Part shown: piece by piece, positions 50,679 to 63,567 of the stretch | Numbering within the stretch: the first letter of the stretch is position 1 | How the letters are laid out: every line of letters begins with the position of its first letter | Source: Microglena sp. YARC | Lineage: Eukaryota; Chlorophyta; Chlorophyceae; Chlamydomonadales; Chlamydomonadaceae | Length of the DNA: 64,000 nt | Direction: 5' to 3' | Assembly (NCBI GenBank): GCA_022414725.1 | Contig: CM039464.1 | Location: forward strand, 45,542,312-45,606,311 | Program-made: the position numbers and the translations under genes | Notes under the pieces: generated by a model | Seen by the model: the letters and a program-made list of their open reading frames with translations, nothing else | Database searches by the model: none | What the model was told of the DNA's origin: nothing

Positions 50679-51734
50679 GGGGGCTGCGTGATCTAGAAGA
50701 TATAGATTGGGGGCAATATATAAGGTGGTGTGTGGTGAAGTAGAATCCCCTAACCTATTGTGCCAACCACCAACATAGGGCCCCATAGGGAAAGCTCAAA
50801 AAAGTATAGGCTTTCTACATATAGTTATATTTCACACCCCTATCAGATTGATTAAATAAGCATACCAACGCCATGATACTTGTCTATGGCTCATGGTGCT
50901 GCCGTTTTGTAGGCTCTGGTTGAATGCACATGTATGCCTCTCTTTGCTAGGGGGGAACCACAAACTTTTCTTGGACCATTTTCATTGTGCATAAAAGTTG
51001 TTATCAATCATTTTTTATTTTATACTTCTGTAAGATTTGTTTAACACCACCCCTTCAGTCCACAGTCCTAATGCTATGAAGGGCGTTTATGGTCCGAGGC
51101 CCACAACATTTAAAAAGCTTGGCCCTGCAGATGTTACAAGGCACCTGCTACCCCCCTCCCACACGACAACACACATTCATTTGTGACAAGTCACCACAAT
51201 GACAACCACCAACCAGAAAGTGGTAAGGTAGCAACTGAGCAACACACCGAGAGAATAACTTACCCCACCTATCCTGAAAAAGTGCCAAGAAAAATAACAG
51301 GTCCTGTATTTTCCCAGATTAAAAGTTGTAAACCCTAAAAAACTAACACAACCCCTGTTTACAGCTCACATGCACATTCATGCAGCATACCCACCCACCA
51401 AGCTAGATATAGGGTTCCCTATCCCAGACCTGTAAAGCTCTTACCTGGGTCCAAGTGACTAGGGATGGGAGCAGTCCAAGCCTACAATTGTGGTTCCGTT
51501 ACTTATGCTCGCTGGCTGGTTACTTTGAGCACCCCTATGCGATAGGTACATGGTTGGGGGGGGATGACAAAACCAACTTTGGCCAACATGGCTTGTACTT
51601 CACCAGTACACGTGTTTCGGTGTCTCAAAGCTGGGGTCGGATGTCAGGTCCAAGGCAGTTGAGCTGAGTTGCCTCGCGTCAATTTACGCTGAAATTCTGT
51701 GCTCCGACTGTAATTACCAGTGGTTTCTGGGGAA

Positions 51735-52881
51735 ATGAGAACTCCCGCCCGTACTAGGCGCACATTGGCGGCTCTTAAATGGGCCGCTCCAAGGCTTCGA
51801 TTTGCAGACAGCTGGGCTTTCCAAGGTTACCAGTGGACAGATCTGACCCAAATGGAGCCCTGAATCATGCTCCAAACATGGCTACCAAACACGTTCAGGC
51901 GGCCAAAAGAAGCCAAGCCAGCTGAAGCAGCAAGATCAAGAGATGGCTAGGCCTGGACTTACAGCCAGCAGCTGCTGGCAACAAAGGCTGAAAGATCATG
52001 GGTCAACTGAAACATCAGCATTTGCATACAGTGGCTCGGATTGGAGCTCTGGAGAAAATCCACTTTTCTGGAAGCCTGGTAACCAAGGTTAAGCAGCTCA
52101 GCGCAGAAAAATAGGCTGCTAGGAAGGTCCTTCTTGCCAGCAACACAAACCAAACCAAGAAGATTAAATGGGTTTTTCCTAGAATGGTAAAGTGTGCCCT
52201 TGTCAGTGACGCCAATGGGAATGCTGTCGTATGCATGGCAAAAGGCCTCTGCGAGCCCTTACAAAGGGGACAGGGAGCTTGGTAGCCCACTTCCACTCTA
52301 TGCAGCTGTGGGCTCAATAACTTCAAAGTCCAGCCTGCAACTTTGTACTCCCATCATGGGCATCAATGGGTGCTAAGTACCCAAGTCAAAAGATGCATCC
52401 AAGTCTGGCTACTATGTGGATTCATGAGAAGTTGGCAAGGGAATTGGAGGTGCAGCAAACCTCAGCTAGGAAAAGTTTAGCATCATCAGGATAGAGCTTC
52501 TCAACATACCTCAGCCAAGAGCCGCTGAGATCTAGAGATCTTGGATCTTCTCATCTTGAAGAGCCTTCCCAGAACAAAGCTGGGACATCAATTGCACTAG
52601 AGCATGTGTGGGATCAGGCTTGGCAGCCAAGCCTGAGGATTTAGGAGGCCTACTACCCGGCCTAGGGGGTACAAGGCAGCTTTATGCAAGAGTGGGGGAT
52701 GGCAATAACCCAGAGCACCATCAAACAAGTTGGTGGAAAAGGTGCCTAGTAGGATTCAAAAGATAGGGCATTGGATGGGAAGTGGATTGGGGGGTACAGA
52801 GGATTGGTGACAAGAGTGAAATTGAGGAGTGGTGGTGTATGCAAATGAACTGTCATAAAATGTGGTTGGAGGACGTATTAA
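51735..52881 (+). pseudogene. Tc1/mariner transposase, unit 1
   Basis: Same gene as in unit 4 but with many single-base insertions and deletions (for example GAAACATCAGCATTTGC for GAACATCAGCAGGC), so no long frame survives. The error density is highest in this unit and unit 2, next to the assembly gap. The pattern suggests unpolished sequence as much as decay. Confidence 0.7.
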
Positions 52882-54172
52882 ACACTAAAACATGGATAAC
52901 TCTTGTTGTAACTAAAGCAATAGGAACAAAACAAAGCGTTCTGGAAACCCCTTGAATTAAGGAAACACGTTTCTGAAATAGCTGTAACTTTTATTATCAT
53001 TACTGTACTGCGGCAGTGCAGTCTTGCCTGACTGAAGGGTTTAGGGTTACCACTTTTGGTTTTGGGTACAGCTAGTGGTCACTGTTTTTTAAACCATTGG
53101 GTTACTACGCAAGTAGTTTATTGGGGGACCTGCGTGATCTACCAGAAGATTAGAATTGGGGAAATATAAGGTGGTGTGGTGGTGAAGTTAACCCTCACCT
53201 TTGGTGCCAACCACCAACATAGGGCCCCTAGTGGTGCTCAAGTAATAAGCTTCTACATATAGTTAATATTTCACACCCCTAGTCAGATTGATTTAAATAA
53301 GCATACCACGGCCCAATGATACTTGTCTATGGCTCATTGTGCTGCGGTTTGTAGGGCCTGGTTGAATGCCATGTATGCCTCTCTTTTGCTAGGGGGGACC
53401 TCCAACCTCTGCCATTTTCATGTGGCATAAAAGTTGTTATCCAATCATATTTTTTTATACTTCTGAAGATTGTTTAACCCACCCTTAAGTCCCACAGTCT
53501 ATTGCTATGAAAGGCGTTTTATGGTCCGAGCCAAACAGTTTAAAAGCTTGGGCCCTGCAGATGTTACAGCACCTACCCTCCCCACACACACATTTGTGAC
53601 CAAGTCACCACACAATGACACCACCAACCAGAAAGTGGAAGGCACACTTGAGCAACACACGGGAGAATAACTACCCCCTATCCTGAAAAAAACAGTGGCC
53701 AAGAAAAAATAAACAGGTCCTGTATTTTCCCGAGATTTAAAAGTTGTAACCCCTAAAAACTAAACAACAACCCCCTAGTTTTACAGCTCACTGCACATTC
53801 AGGCCAAGCATCCACCCACGCCAAGCTAGATATAGGGTTCCCCTATCCAGACGCTGGAAGCTTTTACCTGGGGTCCAAGTGACTAGGAGATGGGAGGCAG
53901 TCCAAGCCCATCACAATTGTGGTTCCGTTTACTCTATGCTCGCGGTGGCTGGTTACTTTTGAAGCACCCCTATGCGATAGTACAGTTTGGGGGGGGATGA
54001 CAAAACCAACCTTCGGCCAACATGGCTTGTACTTCACCAGTCACGTGTTTTCGGTGTCTCAAACTGGGGTCGGATGTCCAAGGTCCAACAGGCGAGGTTG
54101 AAGCCTGAGTTGCCTCGCGTCATTTCGCCTGAAATTCTGCCTCCGACTGTAATTACAGTGGTTTCTGGGGAA

Positions 54173-55328
54173 ATGAAAACTCCCGCCCGTAACTAGGCCC
54201 TCACGTTGGCGAGCTCTTTTAACATGGGCCCGGCCTCCAAGGCTTTCGATATGCAGACAGCTTGGGCTTTCCAAAGGTTACGTGGAAGATGGACCAATGA
54301 GTCACGAATCCATGCTCCAAACATGCTGACAAACACCGTTCAGGCCGGCCAAAGAAGCTAAAGCCAGCTGAAGTCAGCAAAGATCAAAGAAGAGGCTAGG
54401 CCTGGACTTACAGCCAAGCTGCGCAGCAAAGGCTGAAAATCATGGGTCACTGAACATTCAGCAGGCATACATGTGGCTCGGATATGGAGCTCTGGAAAAA
54501 ATCCACTTTCTGGAGGCCTGTTTCAAGGTTAAGCACTCAGCACGCAAAAATAAGGCTGCTAGGAAGTCCTTCTGCCAGCAACACAAACCAACCAAGAAGA
54601 TTAAATGGGTGTTTTCTGGATGAGGGGGAGAAAAAAAGTGTGCTCCTTGTACAGTGACGCCAATGGAATGCTGTCGTATGCATGGCAAAGGCCTTGGCGA
54701 GCCCCTTACAAAGGGACAGGGAGCTTGGTCAGCCGCACTTCCAACCACTTCTATGCAGCCTGTGGCTCATTAACTTCAAAGTCCAGGCCTGGCACTTGTA
54801 CGCCCCATCAATGGCCATCACCTGGTGCTAGGTACCCAAGTCAAAAGATGCATCCAGTCTGGCACTATTGTGGAGTTCAATAGAAGAAGTTTTGGCAAAG
54901 GGAATTGAGGTGCAGCAACCTCAGCTAGGAAAGTTTAGGCATCCATCAGGGTAGAGCTTCTCAACATACCGCTCAGCCAAGAGCGCTGAGGATCCTAAGA
55001 TTTGGATGCTTCCATCTGAAGGCTTCCCAGACAAAGCTGGGACATCAATTGCATAGAGCATGTGTGGGATCAGCTGGCAGGCCAAGCTGAGGATTAGGAG
55101 GCCTACTACCCCTAAGGGGGTAAACAAGGCGCTATATGCAAGAGGGGAAAGCAATAACCCACCAGAGCACATCAACAAAAAGTTGGTGGAAAGGTGCCTG
55201 TAGGATTCAAAAGATCAGGGCATTGGATGGGAAGTGGATTGGGGGGTAACAAGGATTGGTGACAAGGTGAAATTGAGGAGTGTGGGTGTATGCAAATAAC
55301 TGTCATAAATGTGGTTTGGACGTATTAA
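54173..55328 (+). pseudogene. Tc1/mariner transposase, unit 2
   Basis: Recognisable start (ATGAAAACTCCCGCCCGT), both helix-turn-helix regions and the INCIEHV region by nucleotide match, but the frame breaks repeatedly through indels. The stop TAA after ACGTAT is conserved. Confidence 0.7.
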
Positions 55329-56623
55329 AACACTAAAACATGGATAACTCTTGTTGTACTAAGCCAATAGGAACAAACAAAGTGTTCTGGAAAACCCCTT
55401 GAATTATGGAACACGTTTCTGAAATATCTGTACTTTATTATGCATTACTGTACTGGCCGGCAGTGCAGTCATGCCTGACTGGAAGGGTTTAGGGTTACCA
55501 CGGTTATGGTTTGGGGTAACAGCTAGTGGTCCATGTTTTTAAACCATTGGTTACTACCAGTAGTTTATTGGGGACCTGCGTGATCTAGAAGATTTAGATT
55601 CGGGGGGCAATAATAAGGTGGTGTGGTGGTGAAGTAGATCCCCTCAACCTTTTGTGACCCAACCACCACATAGGGCCCCCATAGGGGTGCTCAAAAGTAA
55701 TAAGGCTTTACATATAGTTATATTTCACACCCCTAGCAGATTGATTAAATAAGCATTACCACGCCATGATACTTGTCTAGCTCATGTGCTGCGTTTGTAG
55801 GGCTCTGGTTGAATGCACATGTATGCCTGCTCTTTGCTAGGGGGGACCACCAACTTTTCTGCCATTTTTCATGTGGCATAAAAGTTGTTATCCAATCATT
55901 TTTTTTTACACTTCTGTAGATTTGTTTAACCCACCCCTTCAGTCCCACAGTCTATTGCTATGAAAGGCGTTTATGGTCCGACCCAAACATTTTAAAAGCT
56001 TGGCCCTGCAAGATGTTACAGCACCTACCCCCTCCCACCACACACACATTTGTGACAAGTCACACACAATGACACCACAACCAGAAAGTGGTAAGGCACA
56101 ACTGAGCAACACACGAGAGAATAACCTACCCCCACCTATCTGAAAAAACAGTGGCCAAGAAAAAAATAAACAGGTCCTGTATTTTTCCCAGATTTAAAAG
56201 TTGTAAACCCTATAAAACTAACACAACCCCTAGTTTACAGCTCACTCACATTCAGGCAAGCCAGCATCCACCCACCCAAGCTAGAATATAGGGTTCCCCC
56301 TATCCAGACCTGGAAGCTCTTTACCCTGGGGTCCAAGTGACTAAGGAGATGGGAGCAGTCCAAGCCCATACAATTGTGGTTCCGTTACTTATGCTCGCGT
56401 GCCCTGGTTACTTTTGAGCACCCCTTGCGATAGTACATGGTTGGGGGGGGATGACAAAACAACTTTGGCCAACATGGGCTTGTACTTCACCAGTACACGT
56501 GTTTCGGTGTCTCAAAGCTGGGGTCGGATGTCCAAGGTCCAACAGGCGGTTGAGCCTGAGTTGCCTCGCGTCAATTTCGCTGAAATTCTGCCTCCGACTG
56601 TAATTACAGTGTTTTCTGGGGAA

Positions 56624-57738
56624 ATGAGAAACTCCCGCCGTACTAGGCGCCACATTGGCGAGCTCTTTAACATGGGCCGCTCCAAGGCTTCGATATGCAG
56701 ACAGCTTGGGCTTTCCAAGGTTACCGTGGACAGATGGAGCCAATGAGTCCCTGATCATGCTCCAAACATGGCTGACAACACCGTTCAGGCCGGCCCTAAG
56801 AAGCCAAAGCCAGCTGAAGTCAGCAAGATCAAGAAGATGGCTAGGCCTGGACTTACAGCCACAGCTGCTGCACAAAGGCTGAAAGATCATGGGTCACTGA
56901 ACATCAGCAGGCATACAGTGGCTCGGATATGGAGCTCTGGAAAAATCCACTTTTCTGGAGGCCTGTAACCAAGGTTAAGCAGCTCAGCAGCAAAAATAAG
57001 GCTGCTAGGAAGTCCTTCTGCCAGCAACACAAACCAACCAAGAAGATTAAATGGGTGTTTCTAGATGGTAAAGTGTGCTCCTTGTACAGTGACGCCAATG
57101 GAATGCTGTCGTATGCATGGCAAAGGCCTTGCGAGCCCCTTACAAAGGGGACAGGGAGCTTGGTAGCCCACTTCCACTTCTATGCAGCTGTGGCTCATAA
57201 CTTCAAGTCCAGCCTGCACTTTGTACTCCCATCATGGCATCCTGGGTGCTAAGTACCCAAGTCAAAAGATGCATCCAAGTCTGGCTACTATGTGGAGTTC
57301 ATGAAGAAGTTGGCAAGGGAATTGGAGGTGCAGCAACCTCAGCTAGGAAAGTTTAGCATCATCAGGGATAGAGCTTCTCAACATACCTCAGCCAAGAGCG
57401 CTGAGGATCTAGAGATCTTGGATCTTCCCATCTTGAAGAGCTTCCCAGAACAAAGCTGGGACATCAATTGCATAGAGCATGTGTGGGATCAGCTGGCAGC
57501 CAAGCTGAGGATTAGGAGGCCTACTACCCCTAGGGGGTACAAGGCAGCTATTATGCAAGAGTGGGATGCAATAACCCAGAGCACCATCAACAAGTTGGTG
57601 GAAAAGGTGCCTAGTAGGATTCAAAAGATCAGGGCATTGGATGGGAAGTGGATTGGGGGTACAAGGATTGGTGACAAGGTGAAATTGAGGAGTGTGGTGT
57701 ATGCAAATAACTGTCATAAATGTGGTTGGACGTATTAA
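56624..57738 (+). CDS. Tc1/mariner transposase, unit 3 (frameshifted)
   Basis: The C-terminal 148 codons (57292-57738) are intact, from MEFMKKLARELEVQQP through IIRDRASQHTS, DINCIEHVWDQLAAKL to the terminal NNCHKCGWTY. The second and third catalytic positions lie here. The N-terminal half is present with at least three frame breaks. Together with unit 4 this copy allows the family to be recognised. Confidence 0.8.
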
Positions 57739-59017
57739 AACACTAAAACATGGATAACTCTTGTTGTACTAAGCCAATAGGAACAAAACAAAGCGTTCTG
57801 GAAACCCCTTGAATTAAGGAACACGTTTCTGAAATAGCTGTACTTTTATTATGCATTACTGTACTGCCGGCAGTGCAGTCTTGCCTGACTGGAAGGGTTT
57901 AGGGTTACCACTTTATGGTTTTGGGGTACAGCTAGTGGTCCATGTTTTTAAACCATTGGTTACTACCAAGTAGTTATTGGGGGACCTGCGTGATCTAGAA
58001 GATTAGATTGGGGGAATATTAAGGTGGTGTGGTGGTGAAGTAGATCCCCTCAACCTTTGTGCCCAACCACCACATAGGGCCCCATAGGGGTGCTCAAAAG
58101 TAATAAGGCTTCTACATATAGTTATATTTTCACACCCCTAGCAGATTGATTAAATAAGCATCCACGCCATGATACTTGTCTATGGCTCATGTGCTGCGTT
58201 TGTAGGCTCTGGTTGAATGCACATGTATGCCTCTCTTTTGCTAGGGGGACCTCCAACTTTTCTGCCATTTTCATGTGGCATAAAAGTTGTTATCCAATCA
58301 TTTTTTTTTATACTTCTGTAAGATTTTTTTAACCCACCCTTCAGTCCCACAGTCTATTGCTATGAAAGGCGTTTATGGTCCGAGGCCCAAACATTTTAAA
58401 AGCTTGGCCCTGCAGATGTTACAGCACCTACCCCTCCCACACACACACACTTTGTGACAAGTCACACACAATGACACCACCAACCAGAAAGTGGTAAGGC
58501 ACAACTGAGCAACACACGAGAGAATAACCTACCCCCACCTATCCTGAAAAAACAGTGGCCAAGAAAAAATAAACAGGTCCTGTATTTTTCCCAGATTTAA
58601 AAGTTGTAAACCCTAAAAACTAACACAACCCCTAGTTTACAGCTCACTCACATTCAGGCCAGCATCCACCCACCCAAGCTAGATATAGGGTTCCCCTATC
58701 CAGACCTGGAAGCTCTTACCCTGGGGTCCAAGTGACTAGGAGATGGGAGCAGTCCAAGCCCATACAATTGTGGTTCCGTTACTTATGCTCGCGTGGCTGG
58801 TTACTTTTGAGCACCCCTATGCGATAGTACATGGTTGGGGGGGGGTGACAAAACCAACTTCGGCCAACATGGCTTGTACTTCACCAGTACACGTGTTTCG
58901 GTGTCTCAAAGCTGGGGTCGGATGTCCAAGGTCCAACAGGCGAGTTGAGCCTGAGTTGCCTCGCGTCAATTTCGCTGAAATTCTGCCTCCGACTGTAATT
59001 ACAGTGTTTCTGGGGAA

Positions 59018-60126
59018 ATGAGAACTCCCGCCCGTACTAGGCGCCACGTTGGCGAGCTCTTTAACATGGGCCGCTCCAAGGCTTCGATATGCAGACAGCT
59101 TGGGCTTTCCAAGGTTACCGTGGACAGATGGACCAATGAGTCCCTGAATCATGCTCCAAACATGGCTGACAAACACCGTTCAGCCGGCCAAAGAAGCTAA
59201 AGCCAGCTGAAGTCAGCAAGATCAAGAAGATGGCTAGGCCTGGACTTACAGCCACAGCTGCTGCACAAAGGCTGAAAGATCATGGGTCACTGAACATCAG
59301 CAGGCATACAGTGGCTCGGATATGGAGCTCTGGAAAAAATCCACTTTTCTGGAGGCCTGTTTCCAAGGTTAAGCAGCTCAGCAGCAAAAATAAGGCTGCT
59401 AGGAAGTCCTTCTGCCAGCAACACAAACCAACCAAGAAGATTAAATGGGTGTTTCTGGATGGGAAAGTGTGCTCCTTGTACAGTGACGCCAATGGAATGC
59501 TGTCGTATGCATGGCAAAGGCCTTGCGAGCCCCTTACAAAGGGGACAGGGAGCTTGGTAGCCCACTTCCACTTCTATGCAGCTGTGCTCATAACTTCAAG
59601 TCCAGCCTGCACTTTGTACCCCATCATGGCATCCTGGGTGCTAGTACCAAGTCAAAGATGCATCCAGTCTGGCCACTATGTGGAAGTTCATGAAGAAGTT
59701 GCAAGGGAATTGGAGGTGCAGCAACCTCAGCTAGGAAAGTTTAGCATCATCAGGGATAGAGCTTCTCAACATACCTCAGCCAAGAGCGCTGAGGATCTAG
59801 AGATCTTGGATCTTCCCATCTTGAAGAGCTTCCCAGAACAAAGCTGGGACATCAATTGCATAGAGCATGTGTGGATCAGCTGGCAGCCAAGCTGAGGATT
59901 AGGAGGCCTACTACCCCTAGGGGGTACAAGGCAGCTATTATGCAAGAGTGGGAAGCAATAACCCAGAGCACCATCAACAAGTTGGTGGAAAAGGTGCCTA
60001 GTAGGATTCAAAAGATCAGGGCATTGGATGGGAAGTGGATTGGGGGGTACAAGGATTGGTGACAAGGTGAAATTGAGGAGTGTGGTGTATGCAAATAACT
60101 GTCATAAATGTGGTTGGACGTATTAA
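59018..60126 (+). CDS. Tc1/mariner transposase, unit 4 (best copy)
   Basis: About 369 codons, close to the family's 340. In order: first helix-turn-helix (MGRSKASICRQLGLSKVTVD), an AT-hook-like GRPKK linker, a second helix-turn-helix (LTATAAAQRL, ISRHTVARIW), WVFLDGK with the first catalytic Asp, IIRDRASQHTS with the second, and INCIEHVW with the third acidic residue, Glu. By my count 35 residues separate the last two, close to the DD34E of Tc1. It acts in the nucleus on the element's inverted repeats. Three one-base deletions (near 59182, 59873 and 60045) break the frame relative to other copies, each in a short homopolymer. The start is the first ATG in frame upstream of the first helix-turn-helix. 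The C-terminal CxxC pair (NCHKCGWTY) is unusual. Confidence 0.85.
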
Positions 60127-61405
60127 AACACTAAAACATGGATAACTCTTGTTGTACTAAGCCAATAGGAACAAAACAAAGTGTTCTGGAAACCCCTTGA
60201 ATTATGGAACACGTTTCTGAAATATCTGTACTTTTATTATGCATTACTGTACTGCCGGCAGTGCAGTCATGCCTGACTGGAAGGGTTTAGGGTTACCACT
60301 TTATGGTTTTGGGGTACAGCTAGTGGTCCATGTTTTTAAACCATTGGTTACTACCAAGTAGTTATTGGGGGACCTGCGTGATCTAGAAGATTTAGATTGG
60401 GGGCAAATATAAGGTGGTGTGGTGGTGAAGTAGATCCCCTCAACCTTTGTGCCCAACCACCACATAGGGCCCCCATAGGGGTGCTCAAAAGTAATAAGGC
60501 TTCTACATATAGTTATATTTCACACCCCTAGCAGATTGATTAAATAAGCATACCACGCCATGATACTTGTCTATGGCTCATGTGCTGCGTTTGTAGGGCT
60601 CTGGTTGAATGCACATGTATGCCTCTCTTTTGCTAGGGGGGACCACCAACTTTTCTGCCATTTTCATGTGGCATAAAAGTTGTTATCCAATCATTTTTTT
60701 TTACACTTCTGTAAGATTTGTTTAACCCACCCTTCAGTCCACAGTCTATTGCTATGAAAGGCGTTTATGGTCCGAGGCCCAAACATTTTAAAAGCTTGGC
60801 CCTGCAGATGTTACAGCACCTACCCCTCCCACACACACACACTTGTGACAAGTCACACACAATGACACCACCAACCAGAAGTGGTAAGGCACAACTGAGC
60901 AACACACGAGAGAATAACCTACCCCACCTATCCTGAAAAAAACAGTGGCCAAGAAAAAATAAACAGGTCCTGTATTTTTCCCAGATTTAAAAGTTGTAAA
61001 CCCTAAAAACTAACACAACCCCTAGTTTACAGCTCACTCACATTCAGGCCAGCATCCACCCACCCAAGCTAGATATAGGGTTCCCCTATCCAGACCTGGA
61101 AGCTCTTACCCTGGGGTCCAAGTGACTAGGAGATGGGAGCAGTCCAAGCCCATACAATTGTGGTTCCGTTACTTATGCTCGCGTGCCTGGTTACTTTTGA
61201 GCACCCCTATGCGATAGTACATGGTTGGGGGGGATGACAAAACAACTTTGGCCAACATGGCTTGTACTTCACCAGTACACGTGTTTCGGTGTCTCAAAGC
61301 TGGGGTCGGATGTCCAAGGTCCAACAGGCGAGTTGAGCCTGAGTTGCCTCGCGTCAATTTCGCTGAAATTCTGCCTCCGACTGTAATTACAGTGTTTCTG
61401 GGGAA

Positions 61406-61880
61406 ATGAGAACTCCCGCCCGTACTAGGCGCCACATTGGCGAGCTCTTTAACATGGGCCGCTCCAAGGCTTCGATATGCAGACAGCTTGGGCTTTCCAA
61501 GGTTACCGTGGACAGATGGACCAATGAGTCCTGAATCATGCTCCAAACATGGCTGACAAAACACCGTTCAGGCCGGCCAAAGAAGCTAAAGCCAGCTGAA
61601 GTCAGCAAGATCAAGAAGATGGCTAGGCCTGGACTTACAGCCACAGCTGCTGCTCAAAGGCTGAAAGATCATGGGTCACTGAACATCAGCAGGCATACAG
61701 TGGCTCGGATATGGAGCTCTGGAAAAAAATCCACTTTTCTGGAGGCTGTAACCAAGGTTAAGCAGCTCAGCAGCAAAAATAAGGCTGCTAGGAAGTCCTT
61801 CTGCCAGCAACACAAACCAACCAAGAAGATTAAATGGGTGTTTCTGGATGGGAAAGTGTGCTCCTTGTACAGTGACGCCA
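61406..61880 (+). pseudogene. Tc1/mariner transposase, unit 5, truncated
   Basis: Runs from the start ATG through both helix-turn-helix regions and the first catalytic Asp (WVFLDGK), then stops in the middle of SDANG at AGTGACGCCA (61880). Foreign sequence follows at once. The catalytic half is absent. Confidence 0.85.
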
Positions 61881-62472
61881 GTTAGTTATGGAGCATGCCG
61901 GTCTTCGGGTCTTTTTCGATAACTTCATTTTACTTCAAAAAACCAGTAGGGGTCTTTCCGATAGTCCCTCCGCACGAATTATATCTCGGGGGATGTCCGA
62001 TAGATTTCCCCGTGCAATACCGTGGTAGTACCGTGGGCGGCTTGTACCGTGGGCGGGTGCATTACCGTGATTTTTGATCAACAATTCGCCTAAGATTCGG
62101 GAGGTTACACGAATGGATAAGAAAAATAATGATTAGCCTGCGAAGCATCTATCGAAATAATGACTCACGTCGTTCGGCCTGTCTGGAGGCTACACAACAA
62201 TCTGGGCGGAGTCTGCGACAGCGCGGCTGAGAGGAAGTCAAAAGGGAGTTGCGTCAGCTCCGTCACGTGGTGATGACACACGCTTTGCGTATGAGACTGA
62301 AGGCGAATCGCGACATACTTCGTTACACTTTGTTACACTTTTCTACTCTGCGCATAGGAGGCGACTGTCTACCGGTTACCGTTCGCCCCGCTACTCGCAG
62401 GAGGAGGAATGGAGGAAGTCAAGAGGAAGTCATGAGCGAAGCGAATGACTGTTGGTTAGCGGAACGCCGCTG

Positions 62473-63549
62473 TTACTCGGCAAACCGTTTGGGCTTTCGC
62501 ACGGTTCTTTTTGCTTTTGGTTCGTCCTTCTTATCAATAGCAGTAACAATCTCGTCATAGGAATTAAATGCCTTTGACCTTTGCATCCTTCTGATTTGAT
62601 TGTCTTCTTTTTCTGGCTCCAGTCTATCTTTCACGTTTGTAACAACGTTCAATTCGCTTGGTCTATACAGACGTTTGACTCCTCTAAGCTTGAATCTGTA
62701 TGCTATGTGTTCTTCAATGGTGTAAATCTCTGTAGAAAATCTGGCCTTCTCCTTTTCAAAGGTTTTCTTCTGTAACATTACACGCACTCTGTCTCCTACT
62801 TTCAGGGTCACTTTGTCATTCATCTTTTGATTTCTTTTGAATTGAGCTTCATATAGCTTTTGAGAATAATCAAGATCGTCATACACCTCGTTGGCGAAGC
62901 ATCTTTCAACCCAGAATGAGGGGAGTCGTTATACAGCTCAACAATTTCACCAAGTGCGTCTACCCATTTTTTTAGTCTTGTTTTCCAGTGAGTATTTCTT
63001 TATCAGACCCTTCAGTGTCCTTGTAAATCTGTCAACGATTCCAGCTTGTTCCCCATAGGAGTAATGTGGTCTTCTTTTGCAACGTCCGTATATACCTTTA
63101 TATTTAGTTCTTTATTGAAAGACTCAAATATTGAAGATGCAAAAAAATTATCTCCTGATACACTGTTGATGGCTTCGTCTACATCGCCTATAAATTCCTG
63201 ATAGGCATCTAAGACGTCATTCATCTTGCCGCTTTTCAGCGGGTAGCAATAAGCTTTGCGAGAAATGATATCAATACACATAAGAATTTGATTGATGTTG
63301 TTATTTATCCTCTTGCTCGACAATGGCATAATTGCCACATCAATCTGGAATGATCTGGGTTTTGCAGTGATCTTGAATTTGAATTTAGTGTTTTGTGGTC
63401 TTTGGTAAATTTGTGTTAGCTCTCGTGGATTGAAGTAATCTTCGATATCTCGTTTGGTAATCCCGTCGTCTTTTAATCTAGTAAATAGCTTTTGCCTTGG
63501 ACAGCAATTTTAGATTTGGATTAGCTTTCAAAATGGATTCAAGATTCAT
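62473..63549 (-). CDS. Retroviral-type (rve) integrase of the Polinton-like element
   Basis: About 358 codons from ATG 63549 to the stop at 62473. N-terminal MNLESILKANPNLKLL, a TKRDIEDYF linker region, then the RNase-H-like core: FQIDVAIMPLS (first Asp), a strand ISRKAYCYPLKSG, VSGDNFF (second Asp) and GIVDRFTRTLKGLIKKY, where the third acidic position is Asp instead of Glu. Next come EIVELYNDSPHSGLKDASP, then a chromo/SH3-like C-terminal part (KVGDRVRVMLQKKTFEKEKA, YTIEEH) and a basic tail. It would join the element's ends to host DNA. Four frame breaks (about 63490, 63050, 62975, 62895), at least two in homopolymers, separate these parts. Confidence 0.8.
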
Positions 63550-63567
63550 TATATATATTATGAATGT

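Larger units (their letters stand above)
50679..61880 (+). mobile_element. Head-to-tail array of a 2.4-kb Tc1/mariner-like element
   Basis: Four and a half direct repeats. Taking the left end as CAGTGCAGTC, units start at 53014, 55461, 57871 and 60259, giving periods of 2447, 2410 and 2388 bp. The first unit is cut by the gap and the last stops at 61880. At each unit boundary ACTGTACTGCCGGCAGTGCAGT is a near-perfect palindrome, read as right terminus ACTG, CCGG, left terminus CAGT. Each unit has about 1.1 kb of non-coding DNA, the transposase, then about 130 bp. Non-coding landmarks repeated in each are GGGGGACCTGCGTGATCTAG, CTCTTTTGCTAGGGGG and ATGGTTGGGGGGG. Confidence 0.85.

Noticed and set aside
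49611..50743. Long reading frames across the N block
   Set aside because: They consist of undetermined residues.
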